DNA of 64,000 nt from Tropicibacter sp. R16_0 (lineage in GTDB: Bacteria; Pseudomonadota; Alphaproteobacteria; Rhodobacterales; Rhodobacteraceae): positions 1 through 64,000 of the forward strand of contig NZ_JAGHRE010000006.1 of NCBI RefSeq assembly GCF_017743935.1, written 5' to 3'. The stretch's first letter is position 1. Every line of letters begins with the position of its first letter. Positions 55,016 through 63,505 of this stretch are shown piece by piece. Under the pieces are notes generated by a model that was not told where the DNA came from, did not search any database, and saw nothing but the letters and a program-made list of their open reading frames with translations. A program made the translations under genes and the position numbers.

Positions 55016-56065
55016 TTAGCCCCCCAAACGTGCCCCGGTTTGCGCATCAAACAGGTGGCAGTGATCGGAATTGACCTGGATCGAAACCTGATCGTCGATC
55101 TCGGCGCGGTACGCTTTGTCGGCTTTGACCGACACCAATGCGCCATTGATACGGACCGACACCATGGTGCTGTCGCCCAACAGTTCCTGCGTATAAATCG
55201 GCGCGTTTATCTCGCCGCCGCTATCGACGACACTTGCGTCCTCAGCCCGGAAGCCCAGGGTTATTGGACCATCTGGTGCGTTCAGTCCTGACACTTCGGT
55301 GTTTTGCGCACGGAACACGCCGCCCTTGATTTCACCATCGATGAGGTTCATCGCCGGGTTGCCGATGAAGCTGGCGACAAAGGTATTGGCGGGGGCGTCA
55401 TAGATATCCGTGGGCGAGCCGACTTGCTGGACCACGCCCTGCTTCATGATGACCACACGATCGGCCAGCGTCATCGCCTCGATCTGGTCATGCGTAACGT
55501 AGATGGTTGTCACAGCCAGTTCGTGGCTGAGGTTTTTGATCTGCGCACGCGTGGACACCCGCAGTTTGGCGTCGAGATTCGACAGCGGTTCGTCCATAAG
55601 AAATACGTTGGGTTCCCGCACGATGGCGCGAGCCAGTGCAACGCGCTGGCGCTGACCACCCGACAGTTCCGCGGGCTTCCGATGCAAGAAGTCATCCAGT
55701 TCGACCATTGCCGATGCGCGCCGCACTTTTTCGTCGTGCGTCGCGGGATCAATGCCGCGAACCTTCAATGGAAAGCGGATGTTCTCGTAGACATTCATGT
55801 TCGGATACAAAGCGTAAGACTGGAACACCATCGCAACGTCGCGATCCTTGGGTTCCATGTCGTTGACCCTGTTGCCGTCGATCAGGATGTCGCCCTCGCT
55901 GGCGTCTTCGAGGCCAGCGATCATGCGCATGGTCGTTGTTTTGCCGCAGCCTGACGGACCAAGCAGAACCAGAAATTCCTTGTCGGCAATAGTCAGGTCA
56001 AAGTTGTCGACCCCTACAAACGAGCCCCACCTTTTTCCGACGTTGCGAAGTTGAATCTCGGCCAT
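55016..56065 (-). CDS. ABC transporter ATP-binding protein, MsmK/UgpC type
   Basis: This 349-residue ATPase has Walker A GPSGCGKTTTMRM (about residues 37-49), signature LSGGQRQRVALARA, Walker B FLMDEPLSNLDAKLR, switch His in YVTHDQIEAMTLADR, and a C-terminal OB-type regulatory domain. It serves CUT1 importers. The start at 56065 follows GGGAGGG; a longer frame upstream crosses the operators. It is the first gene of the 14-gene operon, which is unusual, since the ATPase gene is more often last. Confidence 0.92.
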   Translation of the reverse strand: MAEIQLRNVGKRWGSFVGVDNFDLTIADKEFLVLLGPSGCGKTTTMRMIAGLEDASEGDILIDGNRVNDMEPKDRDVAMVFQSYALYPNMNVYENIRFPLKVRGIDPATHDEKVRRASAMVELDDFLHRKPAELSGGQRQRVALARAIVREPNVFLMDEPLSNLDAKLRVSTRAQIKNLSHELAVTTIYVTHDQIEAMTLADRVVIMKQGVVQQVGSPTDIYDAPANTFVASFIGNPAMNLIDGEIKGGVFRAQNTEVSGLNAPDGPITLGFRAEDASVVDSGGEINAPIYTQELLGDSTMVSVRINGALVSVKADKAYRAEIDDQVSIQVNSDHCHLFDAQTGARLGG

Positions 56066-56088
56066 TGAATCCCTCCCTGATGGGTCGC

Positions 56089-56106
56089 CGTGCATACGCT
56101 TGCAAA
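56089..56106. promoter_or_regulatory. LacI-type operator in the shared promoter, site 1
   Basis: TGCATACGCTTGCA (56091-56104) has the TGCANNCGNNTGCA form with the LacI-family CG centre. It lies 25 bases before the ATPase gene start. Its centre is 54 bases from that of site 2, about five helical turns, so a looped complex is possible. Confidence 0.65.
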
Positions 56107-56142
56107 AACATAGACAACAACGGAAACATCTGGCAAGCTTTT

Positions 56143-56160
56143 TTTGCATGCGTTTGCAAA
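56143..56160. promoter_or_regulatory. LacI-type operator in the shared promoter, site 2
   Basis: TTTGCATGCGTTTGCAAA is a perfect six-base-arm palindrome (TTTGCA..TGCAAA) around CG, the usual centre of LacI/GalR operators. It lies 63 bases before the SnoaL-like gene 4 start. Both directions of the divergent promoter region can be blocked by the LacI protein encoded in the operon; that link is inferred. Confidence 0.72.
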
Positions 56161-56223
56161 CGTGGAATCCCCGCTCGAAAACTCATACCAATGAAACAGT
56201 TAAGACACTGAAAGAAATAACGA

Positions 56224-57225
56224 ATGTCCTATGATGCCGAGAAAGAAATCGTTCTTGAGTACTACAAGACGCTAGACAATGCGGCAGAATCGGATGTCGC
56301 GCGCGTGGTGTCTCAGCACTGTGCGAAAGAGTACCTGTGGCGCGGCTTCCATCCGTTTGATGAACTGCACAGCGCCGAAGATGTAGCGCAGCAATTCTGG
56401 CGCCCCTTGAAGCACAGCCTGCAGCACCTGCAGCGCCGGATGGACGTGTTCATGGCCGGCAAAAACGAGATCGACGGATTCGCCTCGGTCTGGGTTGTGT
56501 CGCTGGGACATCTCATGGGTTTGTTCGACAACGCGTGGCTGGGTATCGCGCCGACAGGAAAGATGGCGTTTCTGCGCTATTGCGAATTCAACAAGGTCGA
56601 GAACGGAAAGATAACTGAAACGGCGATGTATTTCGACATCCCGCATCTCATGATGCAGGCCGGGTTGCAGCCCTTCCCGCCTCAGACCGCGGCGCACCTG
56701 GTTCAACCCGGACCTATGACGCATGAGGGGTTGATGATCAGCGCGCAACCCGCCGAAGAAGGCAAAAAAACGCTCGACACAATCAACACCATGATCTCCG
56801 ACCTCGGCCAGTGGAACAGCGACCTGAGCCTTGAGGATGAATTGCGCCGGACCTGGTGCGAAGACATGATTTGGTGGGGGCCTGCCGGAATCGGGGCGAC
56901 CTATACGATCGAGCGCTATGCAGAGCAGCACTCGGGTCCCTTCCGCGCATCCTTTGCGGATCGTTCAAAGACCAATCACATCTGCCGCATGGCCGAAGGG
57001 CATTATGGCGGCTTTTTTGGCTGGCCGAATTTCACTGCGCGACCCACTGGCGGGTTCATGGGGATGCCCGCCACAGACAAGGCAGGTGAATTTCGTGTTA
57101 TCGACATCTATCGACGCAAGGGTGACAAGCTGGCCGAGAACTGGATTTTCATTGACCTGCTGCATTTCTGGAAACAGCAGGGCGTTGATATCTTGGGGCG
57201 CATGGCAGAGGTACCACGCACATGA
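56224..57225 (+). CDS. NTF2/SnoaL-like protein 4 (two domains)
   Basis: This 333-residue protein is related to SnoaL-like proteins 2 and 3 of the locus: WWGPAGIG, GIAPTGKMAF and NWIFIDLLHFWKQQGVD. Like protein 2 it has two SnoaL-type halves. It is divergent from the ATPase gene across the two LacI-type operators, and its stop overlaps the amidohydrolase start (ATGA), so it belongs to the same system. The ribosome site (GAAAG) is weak. Function is unknown. Confidence 0.78.
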   Translation: MSYDAEKEIVLEYYKTLDNAAESDVARVVSQHCAKEYLWRGFHPFDELHSAEDVAQQFWRPLKHSLQHLQRRMDVFMAGKNEIDGFASVWVVSLGHLMGLFDNAWLGIAPTGKMAFLRYCEFNKVENGKITETAMYFDIPHLMMQAGLQPFPPQTAAHLVQPGPMTHEGLMISAQPAEEGKKTLDTINTMISDLGQWNSDLSLEDELRRTWCEDMIWWGPAGIGATYTIERYAEQHSGPFRASFADRSKTNHICRMAEGHYGGFFGWPNFTARPTGGFMGMPATDKAGEFRVIDIYRRKGDKLAENWIFIDLLHFWKQQGVDILGRMAEVPRT

Positions 57226-58106
57226 CCGGCTGGATCGACGCGCATCACCACCTTTGGGATCTTGAGGCCGTACACTATCCTTGGCTGATGGCGCGCGGGG
57301 TCGAACGGTTTTTTGGCGACCCGACGCCAATTCAACGGAACTATCTGTTGCACGAATTCCGATCCGAAGCTGCGCCTTGCGGCATCAATGCCTCGGTCCA
57401 TATCCAGGTGGGGGCCGAGAGTGGTCTGGACGAAGCCAAATGGGTTCAATCCATCGCGGATGCCAACCCGGACTGGCCGATTGCGCAGGTTGTGTTCTGT
57501 GACCTGACATCCGTTGACCTATCTGCCCAGCTAGACACGTTTCAGACCCTTCCGACCGTCCGAGGCGTACGTCAGATCGTTGGCCGAGCCCCCGGCGAAG
57601 ATGCACAAACAGGCACCAATACCCTCCTGGACGATCCCCAGTTTCTGGTCGGCCTACAGGAAGCCGGGCGACGCAACCTCAGCTTTGATCTTCAACTCAT
57701 TCCCGGATTGATGGAAAAGACGGCCGCAGTACTGGCGCAAGCTCCGAATACACGGGTCGCGCTGTGTCACGCGGGCTCGCCACACGACCGAAGTGCTGAA
57801 GGATTGGAACAGTGGACCAAGCAGTTGCGGCACCTGTCTGACCTTCCCCAGGTTACTTGCAAACTGTCCGGTCTTGGGATGTTCGATCACACTTGGACCG
57901 CAGACAGCATTCGCCCGATTGTGGATGAGTGCCTTGTGCAATTCGGCGCGGATCGTGTCATGTTCGGGTCGAACTTTCCCGTCGACAAGCTTTACAGCGA
58001 TTATGCATCCCTGATGAGGGCTTACCGTGATCTGGTTCCCGCCAAGGTACAATCGGCGGTGTTCAAGGAAACAGCTGCAAGTTTCTATGATCTTGCGGTG
58101 AGTTAG
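57222..58106 (+). CDS. Amidohydrolase-family (lactonase-like) metal-dependent hydrolase
   Basis: This 294-residue TIM-barrel protein has the metal ligands of the COG3618/Amidohydro_2 group: DAHHHLWD near the N-terminus, a middle His in VALCHAGSP and the late Asp/Asn in FGSNFPVDKL (usual Asp replaced by Asn). Relatives are sugar-acid lactonases and 2-pyrone-4,6-dicarboxylate hydrolase-like enzymes. It is coupled to SnoaL-like gene 4. The TAG stop is the last three bases before an IS5-family remnant, and TAG is also the duplicated target, so the natural end may have been kept or a few residues lost. Confidence 0.83.
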   Translation: MTGWIDAHHHLWDLEAVHYPWLMARGVERFFGDPTPIQRNYLLHEFRSEAAPCGINASVHIQVGAESGLDEAKWVQSIADANPDWPIAQVVFCDLTSVDLSAQLDTFQTLPTVRGVRQIVGRAPGEDAQTGTNTLLDDPQFLVGLQEAGRRNLSFDLQLIPGLMEKTAAVLAQAPNTRVALCHAGSPHDRSAEGLEQWTKQLRHLSDLPQVTCKLSGLGMFDHTWTADSIRPIVDECLVQFGADRVMFGSNFPVDKLYSDYASLMRAYRDLVPAKVQSAVFKETAASFYDLAVS

Positions 58107-58517
58107 GCTCTGGGCTTATTGAGTTTCAAAGCCAGTAGACGACAGTGGCTGCGAAAGCGATGGCCGATAAGAAGACTTTTGGACATCGGTCGTATCCCGT
58201 CGAAACACGCCGCCCGACCGATCATCATCTGAGCGAAGATACCCCTTGTCACTCCATCGCTTCCAACGGTTGTAGAGTGTCTTGTGCGGGGCATACTCCC
58301 TGGGTGCGTCCCGTCACCGTAAGCCGTTGCGGTTGATGAAGATAATCCCGCTCAGAACCTGCTTGTCATCGACGCGAGGTTTGCCGTGGGGTTTGGGAAA
58401 GTAAGGTTCAAGACGCGCCATCTGGGCATCCGTTAATCAGAAAAAATCAGACATGTTCACCGCTCGTTTTTCGAACCGTGAATCACGCTGCCAGACGGAA
58501 ATCAATGGGTCCTGACC
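58107..58517 (-). mobile_element. IS5-family remnant, copy 1 (internally deleted)
   Basis: This 411-base element has both ends of the IS at 61.1-61.95 kb, in the opposite orientation. The left end GGCTCTGGGCTTATTGAG and the right end TCAATGGGTCCTGACC match the outer and inner ends of copy 2. About 430 bases of the transposase gene are missing, with the join at a GCCGCC that occurs at both deletion borders in copy 2. The three bases TAG flank both ends, a target duplication of the TNA kind used by the IS427 group of IS5. No intact transposase remains. Confidence 0.85.
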
Positions 58518-58686
58518 CTAGGCCGCGAAGACATTCCAATTGAAGGCGGAGCTCATTGCAACGAAAGGCCTATTGCCTATTTTCCTGCGACTGGCGGTTT
58601 CGCTTAGATGACAAAATACCCAAAATCTGCTTAAATACTGAAAAATAGGAACGTCCATTGGAGTTAAAATTTAGGAGATTTTTGTT

Positions 58687-60780
58687 ATGCCGACAGCTGT
58701 TGCACCCACCGGAAATCCAAGCATTGACGGAATACTTTGGGGTTGGAAATGGGATACAACGCAGCTGACGGTCAGCTTCCCGACATTTAGCAATGTGTAT
58801 GGCGGCTATTCCAATATTGTAAATTTTCAACCATTTACGCAGTTTCAAGCCAACCAGATTATCAACTTCGGCCTCAATAATCTGAGCGTGTTTACAAATC
58901 TCTCGTTCTCGAATGCTCCGCAGGGAAATGGGCATCTAAGGTTTGCTCAGGCCGAGCGGATTGATTATGGTCCCCAGCATTTCAACAGCGGCCTCCACAT
59001 CCCGGGGGGGCGTGGATCCGCAGAGGCAAATCCACCGGACCCAAATCTGGTTCCGGCTTATGCGCAAGGAGACAACTGGTTCACTCTCGGCCAGTATCAG
59101 AACCCCGTTCTGGGATCATTCCAATACGCGGCGGGCCTGTTGCATGAAGTCGGCCATTCCCTGGGCCTGAAGCACGGGCATGCAACACAGGGGTGGTCGA
59201 ACAACAATCAGGTCACTTTCCCTGTCCTGCCTGCAGATCAGGATAGCCAGGAATTCTCGGTTATGACCTATCGTTCCTATCCCGGAGTTAACCTGAGCAA
59301 TGGTGCATCTGGGCAGGAGGAGTATCCCTGGACATACATGATCAACGATTACGCGGCGTTGCAACATATGTATGGGGCGAACTTTGGTCAGGGGTCGAAC
59401 GAAACCGACACGATATATCAGTTCAATCCGAACACAGGAGAGATGTCGATCAACAATTCTGGATTCGGCGCGTCCTATAACGCCAAGATCCTGCTTTCCA
59501 TCTGGGATGGCGGCGGCACCGACCTGTTCGACTTCACCAATTATTCGAATGATCAGACTATCGACTTACGGCCGGGCGAGTTCAGCACGTTTTCAACTGC
59601 ACAACTTGCGAACCTGTCGAATGGCCATGCCGGGGACCCGAATTTTGCCCGGGGTAATATCGCCAATCCTTACCTTTATCAGGGCGATCTGCGATCATTG
59701 ATCGAAAACGTGGATACCGGCAGCGGCAATGACCGTATCACGGGCAATCAGGTCGATAACCGAATACGCTCTGGCGACGGGAATGACGTGCTGTTAGGCG
59801 GGGCAGGAGATGACACGCTGGAAGGCGGACTTGGATCCGACTGGATCACACCGGGTTCAGGTGCAGACAGCGTTGATGGCGGTGACGGATCTGACATGGT
59901 CAGTTTCGCGGATCTGGCTCAATTCGTTCGGGTCGAGCTTGATGCGGGTACGGCGGTAACCGGAGGTGAGACAAATACGCTGACCGGCATCGAAAACGTC
60001 ACAGGGTCGATTTTTGGTGATGTCTTGCAGGGCGACGCCTCCAGTAACCGGTTGCGTGGTCTAGGCGACTATGACTGGTTCCTCGGTTCTGGCGGCAATG
60101 ACAGCTATGATGGCGGATCGGGTCGGGACATGATGTCTTATGTCTTTTCGCCCGATGCTGTTACCCTGAACCTCGGGACGGGCCGTGGTACTGCAGGACA
60201 GGCAGCAGGAGACACCTACACATCCATCGAGAGGGTTACGGGGTCGGTGCACGGGGACCTGATTTATGGCGGTACCGGGGAAGAGGATTTTCGCGGCGTC
60301 GGCGGTTATGACTGGTTCATTGGCTCGACCGGCGGCAAGGACCGGTATGACGGCGGTTCGGGGCTAGACACCGTCGCCTATTGGAACGCGGCGGCCGGTG
60401 TCACAGCTTCGCTATTACTTGGCCGGGGATCCGCAGGCGAGGCGGCTAGAGATCTTTTCACATCCATCGAAAATCTTGGCGGATCCAACCATGATGACCA
60501 CCTGACGGGCGACAACGGGCGAAACTACCTGCGTGGTTATAGCGGCGATGACCTGCTGGAGGGCGCCGGGGGTGTGGACCGCCTGTTCGGGGGGCGTGGC
60601 AATGACACGCTCGATGGCGGCAACGGATGGGACTACGCGCTCTTTTCCGGAAACCGAGCGGAATACACAGTCTCGACGGTTGGTTCGCGAACGACGGTCA
60701 TGCACTCTGGCGGAGACGGGACCGATACGGTTTTGAACGTTGAGGGCCTGCAATTCGCAGACGACCTGCTTTATCTCTGA
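58687..60780 (+). CDS. Serralysin-like M10 metalloprotease with RTX repeats
   Basis: This 697-residue protein has the zinc site HEVGHSLGLKH at residues 153-163, the Met-turn VMTY near 192-195, and many Gly/Asp-rich RTX nonamers from about residue 345 (GSGNDRITG, GDGNDVLLG, GAGDDTLEG) to the end, ending in a hydrophobic ...LLYL. There is no signal peptide, as expected for type I secretion. The calcium repeats fold outside the cell. A clear ribosome site (TTAGGAGA) lies 8 bases before the ATG. No ABC exporter, adaptor of HlyD type for RTX proteins or TolC gene is in the window. It sits alone between two inverted IS5-family copies, a sign of recent movement. Confidence 0.9.
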   Translation: MPTAVAPTGNPSIDGILWGWKWDTTQLTVSFPTFSNVYGGYSNIVNFQPFTQFQANQIINFGLNNLSVFTNLSFSNAPQGNGHLRFAQAERIDYGPQHFNSGLHIPGGRGSAEANPPDPNLVPAYAQGDNWFTLGQYQNPVLGSFQYAAGLLHEVGHSLGLKHGHATQGWSNNNQVTFPVLPADQDSQEFSVMTYRSYPGVNLSNGASGQEEYPWTYMINDYAALQHMYGANFGQGSNETDTIYQFNPNTGEMSINNSGFGASYNAKILLSIWDGGGTDLFDFTNYSNDQTIDLRPGEFSTFSTAQLANLSNGHAGDPNFARGNIANPYLYQGDLRSLIENVDTGSGNDRITGNQVDNRIRSGDGNDVLLGGAGDDTLEGGLGSDWITPGSGADSVDGGDGSDMVSFADLAQFVRVELDAGTAVTGGETNTLTGIENVTGSIFGDVLQGDASSNRLRGLGDYDWFLGSGGNDSYDGGSGRDMMSYVFSPDAVTLNLGTGRGTAGQAAGDTYTSIERVTGSVHGDLIYGGTGEEDFRGVGGYDWFIGSTGGKDRYDGGSGLDTVAYWNAAAGVTASLLLGRGSAGEAARDLFTSIENLGGSNHDDHLTGDNGRNYLRGYSGDDLLEGAGGVDRLFGGRGNDTLDGGNGWDYALFSGNRAEYTVSTVGSRTTVMHSGGDGTDTVLNVEGLQFADDLLYL

Positions 60781-61107
60781 TCCGCGGCCTGCGCAGGGCG
60801 CAGGCGCACTGAATGAAAGGATCGCGATAATACGGATGTTCCTGTACCGCGACCTTTCTGCAGCGGTCGTTGCTTCTGACCGCGACGTGCCAAGGACGGT
60901 TGGCAGCTCAGGGGCCACTCACAAGGGTTCAATGAAGATCTGGCACTTCGCCCCACACCTGCGGCCTTCAATCCCGACCTAAAATCGCCAATGAAGTAAC
61001 CCCGCGACCAGAGGACCGAAACATAGGTTAGAAGAAAGTGGAAAGAGGAATCCCACTGCGGGGTGATCATTTAGCTAAAATTCCGTAAAAATATCGCAAA
61101 AGACTAG
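60781..61107. other. Gene-free stretch between the protease gene and IS copy 2
   Basis: About 330 bases with no convincing gene. Just after the protease stop the sequence GCGGCCTGCGC, loop AGG, GCGCAGGCGC can fold into a hairpin but has no T run. The last 60 bases are AT-rich. Nothing else recognisable is seen. Confidence 0.6.
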
Positions 61108-61950
61108 AGTCAGGACCCATTGATTTCCGTCTGGCAGCGTGATTCACGGTTCGAAAAACGAGCGGTGAACATGTCTGATTTTTTCCGACTAACGGATGCT
61201 CAGATGGCGCGTCTTGAACCTTACTTTCCCAAACCCCACGGCAAACCTCGCGTCGATGACAAGCAGGTTCTGAGCGGGATTATCTTCGTCAATCGCAACG
61301 GCTTACGGTGGCGGGACGCGCCCAGGGAGTATGGCCCGCACAAGACACTCTACAACCGTTGGAAGCGGTGGAGTGACAAGGGGCATCTTCGCTCAGATGA
61401 TAATCGGCCGGGCGGCAGATGACAGCGAAGAGAAGACCGTGATGATCAATGTAACCTATCTGAAGACCCACCGAAAAGCGACCAGTTTGGGGGCCAAAAA
61501 AGGGGGCTGGACGTCTGATCGGGCGAACCAAAGGCGGCATGAACACGAAACTGCACGCCATCTGCGACAGCCAGGGGCGCCCTCTGAACCTGTTTGTGAC
61601 CGCCGGGCAGATCAGTGATTACATCGGGGCACGGGCCTTGCTGAGAAGACTGCCCAATGTCGAGTGGCTTCTCGGAGACCGTGGCTATGATGCTGACTGA
61701 CTCACAAAAAAACATTGAAAGACAAAGGTATACGCGCCTGCATCCCTGATCGGAAACAGCGAAAGTCGACAGTTGGTTATGACAAGCGTCGCTAAAAGAG
61801 GCGCAACAGGATCGAGATCATGTTCGGCCGCTTGAAAGACTGGCGGCGTGTTGCGACGAGATACGACCGATGTCCAAAAGTCTTCTTATCGGCCATCGCT
61901 CTCGCAGCCACTGTCATCTACTGGCTTTGAAACTCAATGACTCCAGAGCC
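61108..61950 (+). mobile_element. IS5-family insertion sequence, copy 2 (degraded)
   Basis: This 843-base element has imperfect inverted ends (AGTCAGGACCCATTGA on the left; GGCTCTGGAGTCATTGA read inward on the right). Length fits the IS427 group of the IS5 family. Flanking bases are TAG on the left and TAA on the right, so no clean target duplication remains. It is in the opposite orientation to copy 1 with the protease gene between them. Its right end supplies the G of the SapC stop codon. Confidence 0.85.
61171..61930 (+). pseudogene. IS5-family transposase, broken
   Basis: The first part, starting MSDFFRLTDAQMARLEPYF, is the usual N-terminal domain. The frame then shifts by +1 near 61383 (possibly the natural orfA/orfB shift), where GIFAQMIIGRAADD begins. 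It shifts again after KKGG near 61508, and a stop follows GDRGYDAD near 61700. The first DDE Asp is changed to Asn (TVMINVTYLKTH, usually MID); the second Asp (LLGDRGYD) and the Glu (NRIEIMFGRLKDW) remain. It cannot make an active transposase. Confidence 0.88.
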
Positions 61951-62708
61951 TAATGCATGCGCGAAACCAAAGTTGCAAAGTTCTCTAAACTCGCAAGCTG
62001 CGCATAAACGAGTTCCAGAGCATTTGATCGCGTGAGTTCCAACAACTCTTTATCTTTTAGCGACATGAGTTTCTCACGTTTGATCGATTGAAAACCGTGT
62101 AGCCGAAAGGGTCCGCTGTTCAGATTGAAATTGGCATGGGCAGTTTCCAACAACTCCAACTCCTCAAGACGCTGCGCAAACTTGCGGGTACGGAGAAAGT
62201 CCCTTTGATAGGCTTCTGTAAACTTCACCACACCCTTTAAGTATTCAGATTGCTCGCCTGTTTGAGAGAACAGCCTCTCTCCGCGACCTTCGTAGTTCAG
62301 TCCCTTAAATCCTTCGTCGATGCAAAGTGTTAGTTTTTCGTTGTCAGAATGCCCAGCCAATACAAAGGGGTACTGTCGCAGAAATGCAGGTACGTATGTG
62401 CCGCGCCATTCGCCCTTTTCGTCAATCATAAGATTTTGGTTATCTTTGATCCCTAACACCGCAACCGGCATCGCTGGTCCTTCTCCCGCGAGCACAATTG
62501 GAAGTTCTCGACTGATGCGGGTGAATTCTGAAGACATCACTGGAACTGCGTTTACGCCAACCGCGCTTGACAGGTGTTCTGCGACATCTACCGATAGTTC
62601 CGCGTGCCGACGAAACGTAACCGGAACCGCCCGCTCGTAGATCATCAATTGACGTTGATGCTGGTTCGTCTGGCTGCCGTTCTTTTCTGCGTCCTCTGAA
62701 CCGCTCAT
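61950..62708 (-). CDS. SapC-family protein
   Basis: This 252-residue protein matches the SapC family: VPVMSSEFTRISRELPIVLA, AVLGIKDNQN, GTYVPAFLRQYPF and LCIDEGFKG in order. SapC was named from the Campylobacter fetus S-layer export operon, but the biochemical role of the family is not settled. It has no signal peptide or membrane segment that I can see. It starts inside the stop codon of the membrane-fusion gene (ATGA). Its stop codon TAG is formed by target bases TA plus the first base of IS copy 2, so the natural C-terminus has been cut and perhaps shortened slightly. Confidence 0.83.
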   Translation of the reverse strand: MSGSEDAEKNGSQTNQHQRQLMIYERAVPVTFRRHAELSVDVAEHLSSAVGVNAVPVMSSEFTRISRELPIVLAGEGPAMPVAVLGIKDNQNLMIDEKGEWRGTYVPAFLRQYPFVLAGHSDNEKLTLCIDEGFKGLNYEGRGERLFSQTGEQSEYLKGVVKFTEAYQRDFLRTRKFAQRLEELELLETAHANFNLNSGPFRLHGFQSIKREKLMSLKDKELLELTRSNALELVYAQLASLENFATLVSRMH

Positions 62709-63505
62709 TTTGAAACTCCAAAATCCACTTCGCAACGTTGACCTGCAGGAAGAGATGCATCTGGATTAGCAAGCTCCAGCCGAACGCCAAAGGTATCCGA
62801 AGTTGCATCGAAAACCCTATCCACAATCACGATCTTTGCTTCCCGGGGTTCCGACCCTGCGAGATTTGGATAAACAGTCGCCATTTGACCAATCTCAACG
62901 TCACCATAAAGGCTGGTCGGTACAAAAGCCTCGACATAAAGAGGGTCGAGCCGAGAGATTGTCAGAACCCAATCATCCGAGCTTAGATACTCACCCGGAC
63001 TGAGGAACCTCTCAGTCACAAATCCTGCGATCGGTGCACGAATATTTCGATCCTCCACTGAAATCTGGGCCCGCTGCAGCTCCAATTGAGCAAGACGCTG
63101 ACGCAATTGCGCTTCCGACAAACCTCTGGTGGCCACTTCGAGAGCAGCTTCTCGCTCTTCCAACGCTTCCCGTGTACTGATGCGTTGACTGAACAATTGC
63201 ACCACACGTTCGTGAGCTTGTTGCGCCAATCTAAGTCGCGCCTCCTGAGCGGCAACCTCGGCATCGCTTTCGGCGCGCGCCTTCATCAAATCGACCGTCG
63301 CGCTTTCTAATCTGGACCACAGACGGGCGACAGTTTGCCCCTCTTCAACCCAATCACCTCTGTCGACCAGCACTTCATCAAGCAACCCGGTGAATGGGCT
63401 GGACAGATTGACAGTAAACGAAGGGTCAATGACGCAAGCATGACGATCTTGAGCCGCCGCAATGGAAGCGCACACCATAAGACTGGCAGTTAAGAAAAAT
63501 TTCAT
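62705..63505 (-). CDS. Periplasmic adaptor (membrane fusion protein, RND/HlyD type)
   Basis: This 266-residue protein has a signal peptide ([19 protein letters not shown]), a biotinyl-lipoyl-like half ([20 protein letters not shown]), a long coiled-coil hairpin (about residues 75-150, rich in Glu, Arg, Ala) and the second lipoyl half and beta-barrel ([20 protein letters not shown]). It is short for an RND adaptor (usually 350-450), lacking much of the membrane-proximal domain. It is translationally coupled to the SecA-like gene upstream and the SapC gene downstream, with ATGA at both sides, so the three probably act together. Confidence 0.84.
   Translation of the reverse strand: MKFFLTASLMVCASIAAAQDRHACVIDPSFTVNLSSPFTGLLDEVLVDRGDWVEEGQTVARLWSRLESATVDLMKARAESDAEVAAQEARLRLAQQAHERVVQLFSQRISTREALEEREAALEVATRGLSEAQLRQRLAQLELQRAQISVEDRNIRAPIAGFVTERFLSPGEYLSSDDWVLTISRLDPLYVEAFVPTSLYGDVEIGQMATVYPNLAGSEPREAKIVIVDRVFDATSDTFGVRLELANPDASLPAGQRCEVDFGVSK

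Noticed and set aside
58107-61950. Typical active composite transposon
   Set aside because: The transposase of copy 2 is broken and copy 1 has lost most of its gene; outer flanks do not form a common target duplication, so only the layout, not activity, can be claimed.
62705-63505. Adaptor gene as part of a type I exporter for the RTX protease
   Set aside because: It is coupled to SecA-like and SapC genes, has a cleavable signal peptide and RND-type layout, and the protease gene entered later between IS copies; no ABC exporter gene is nearby.
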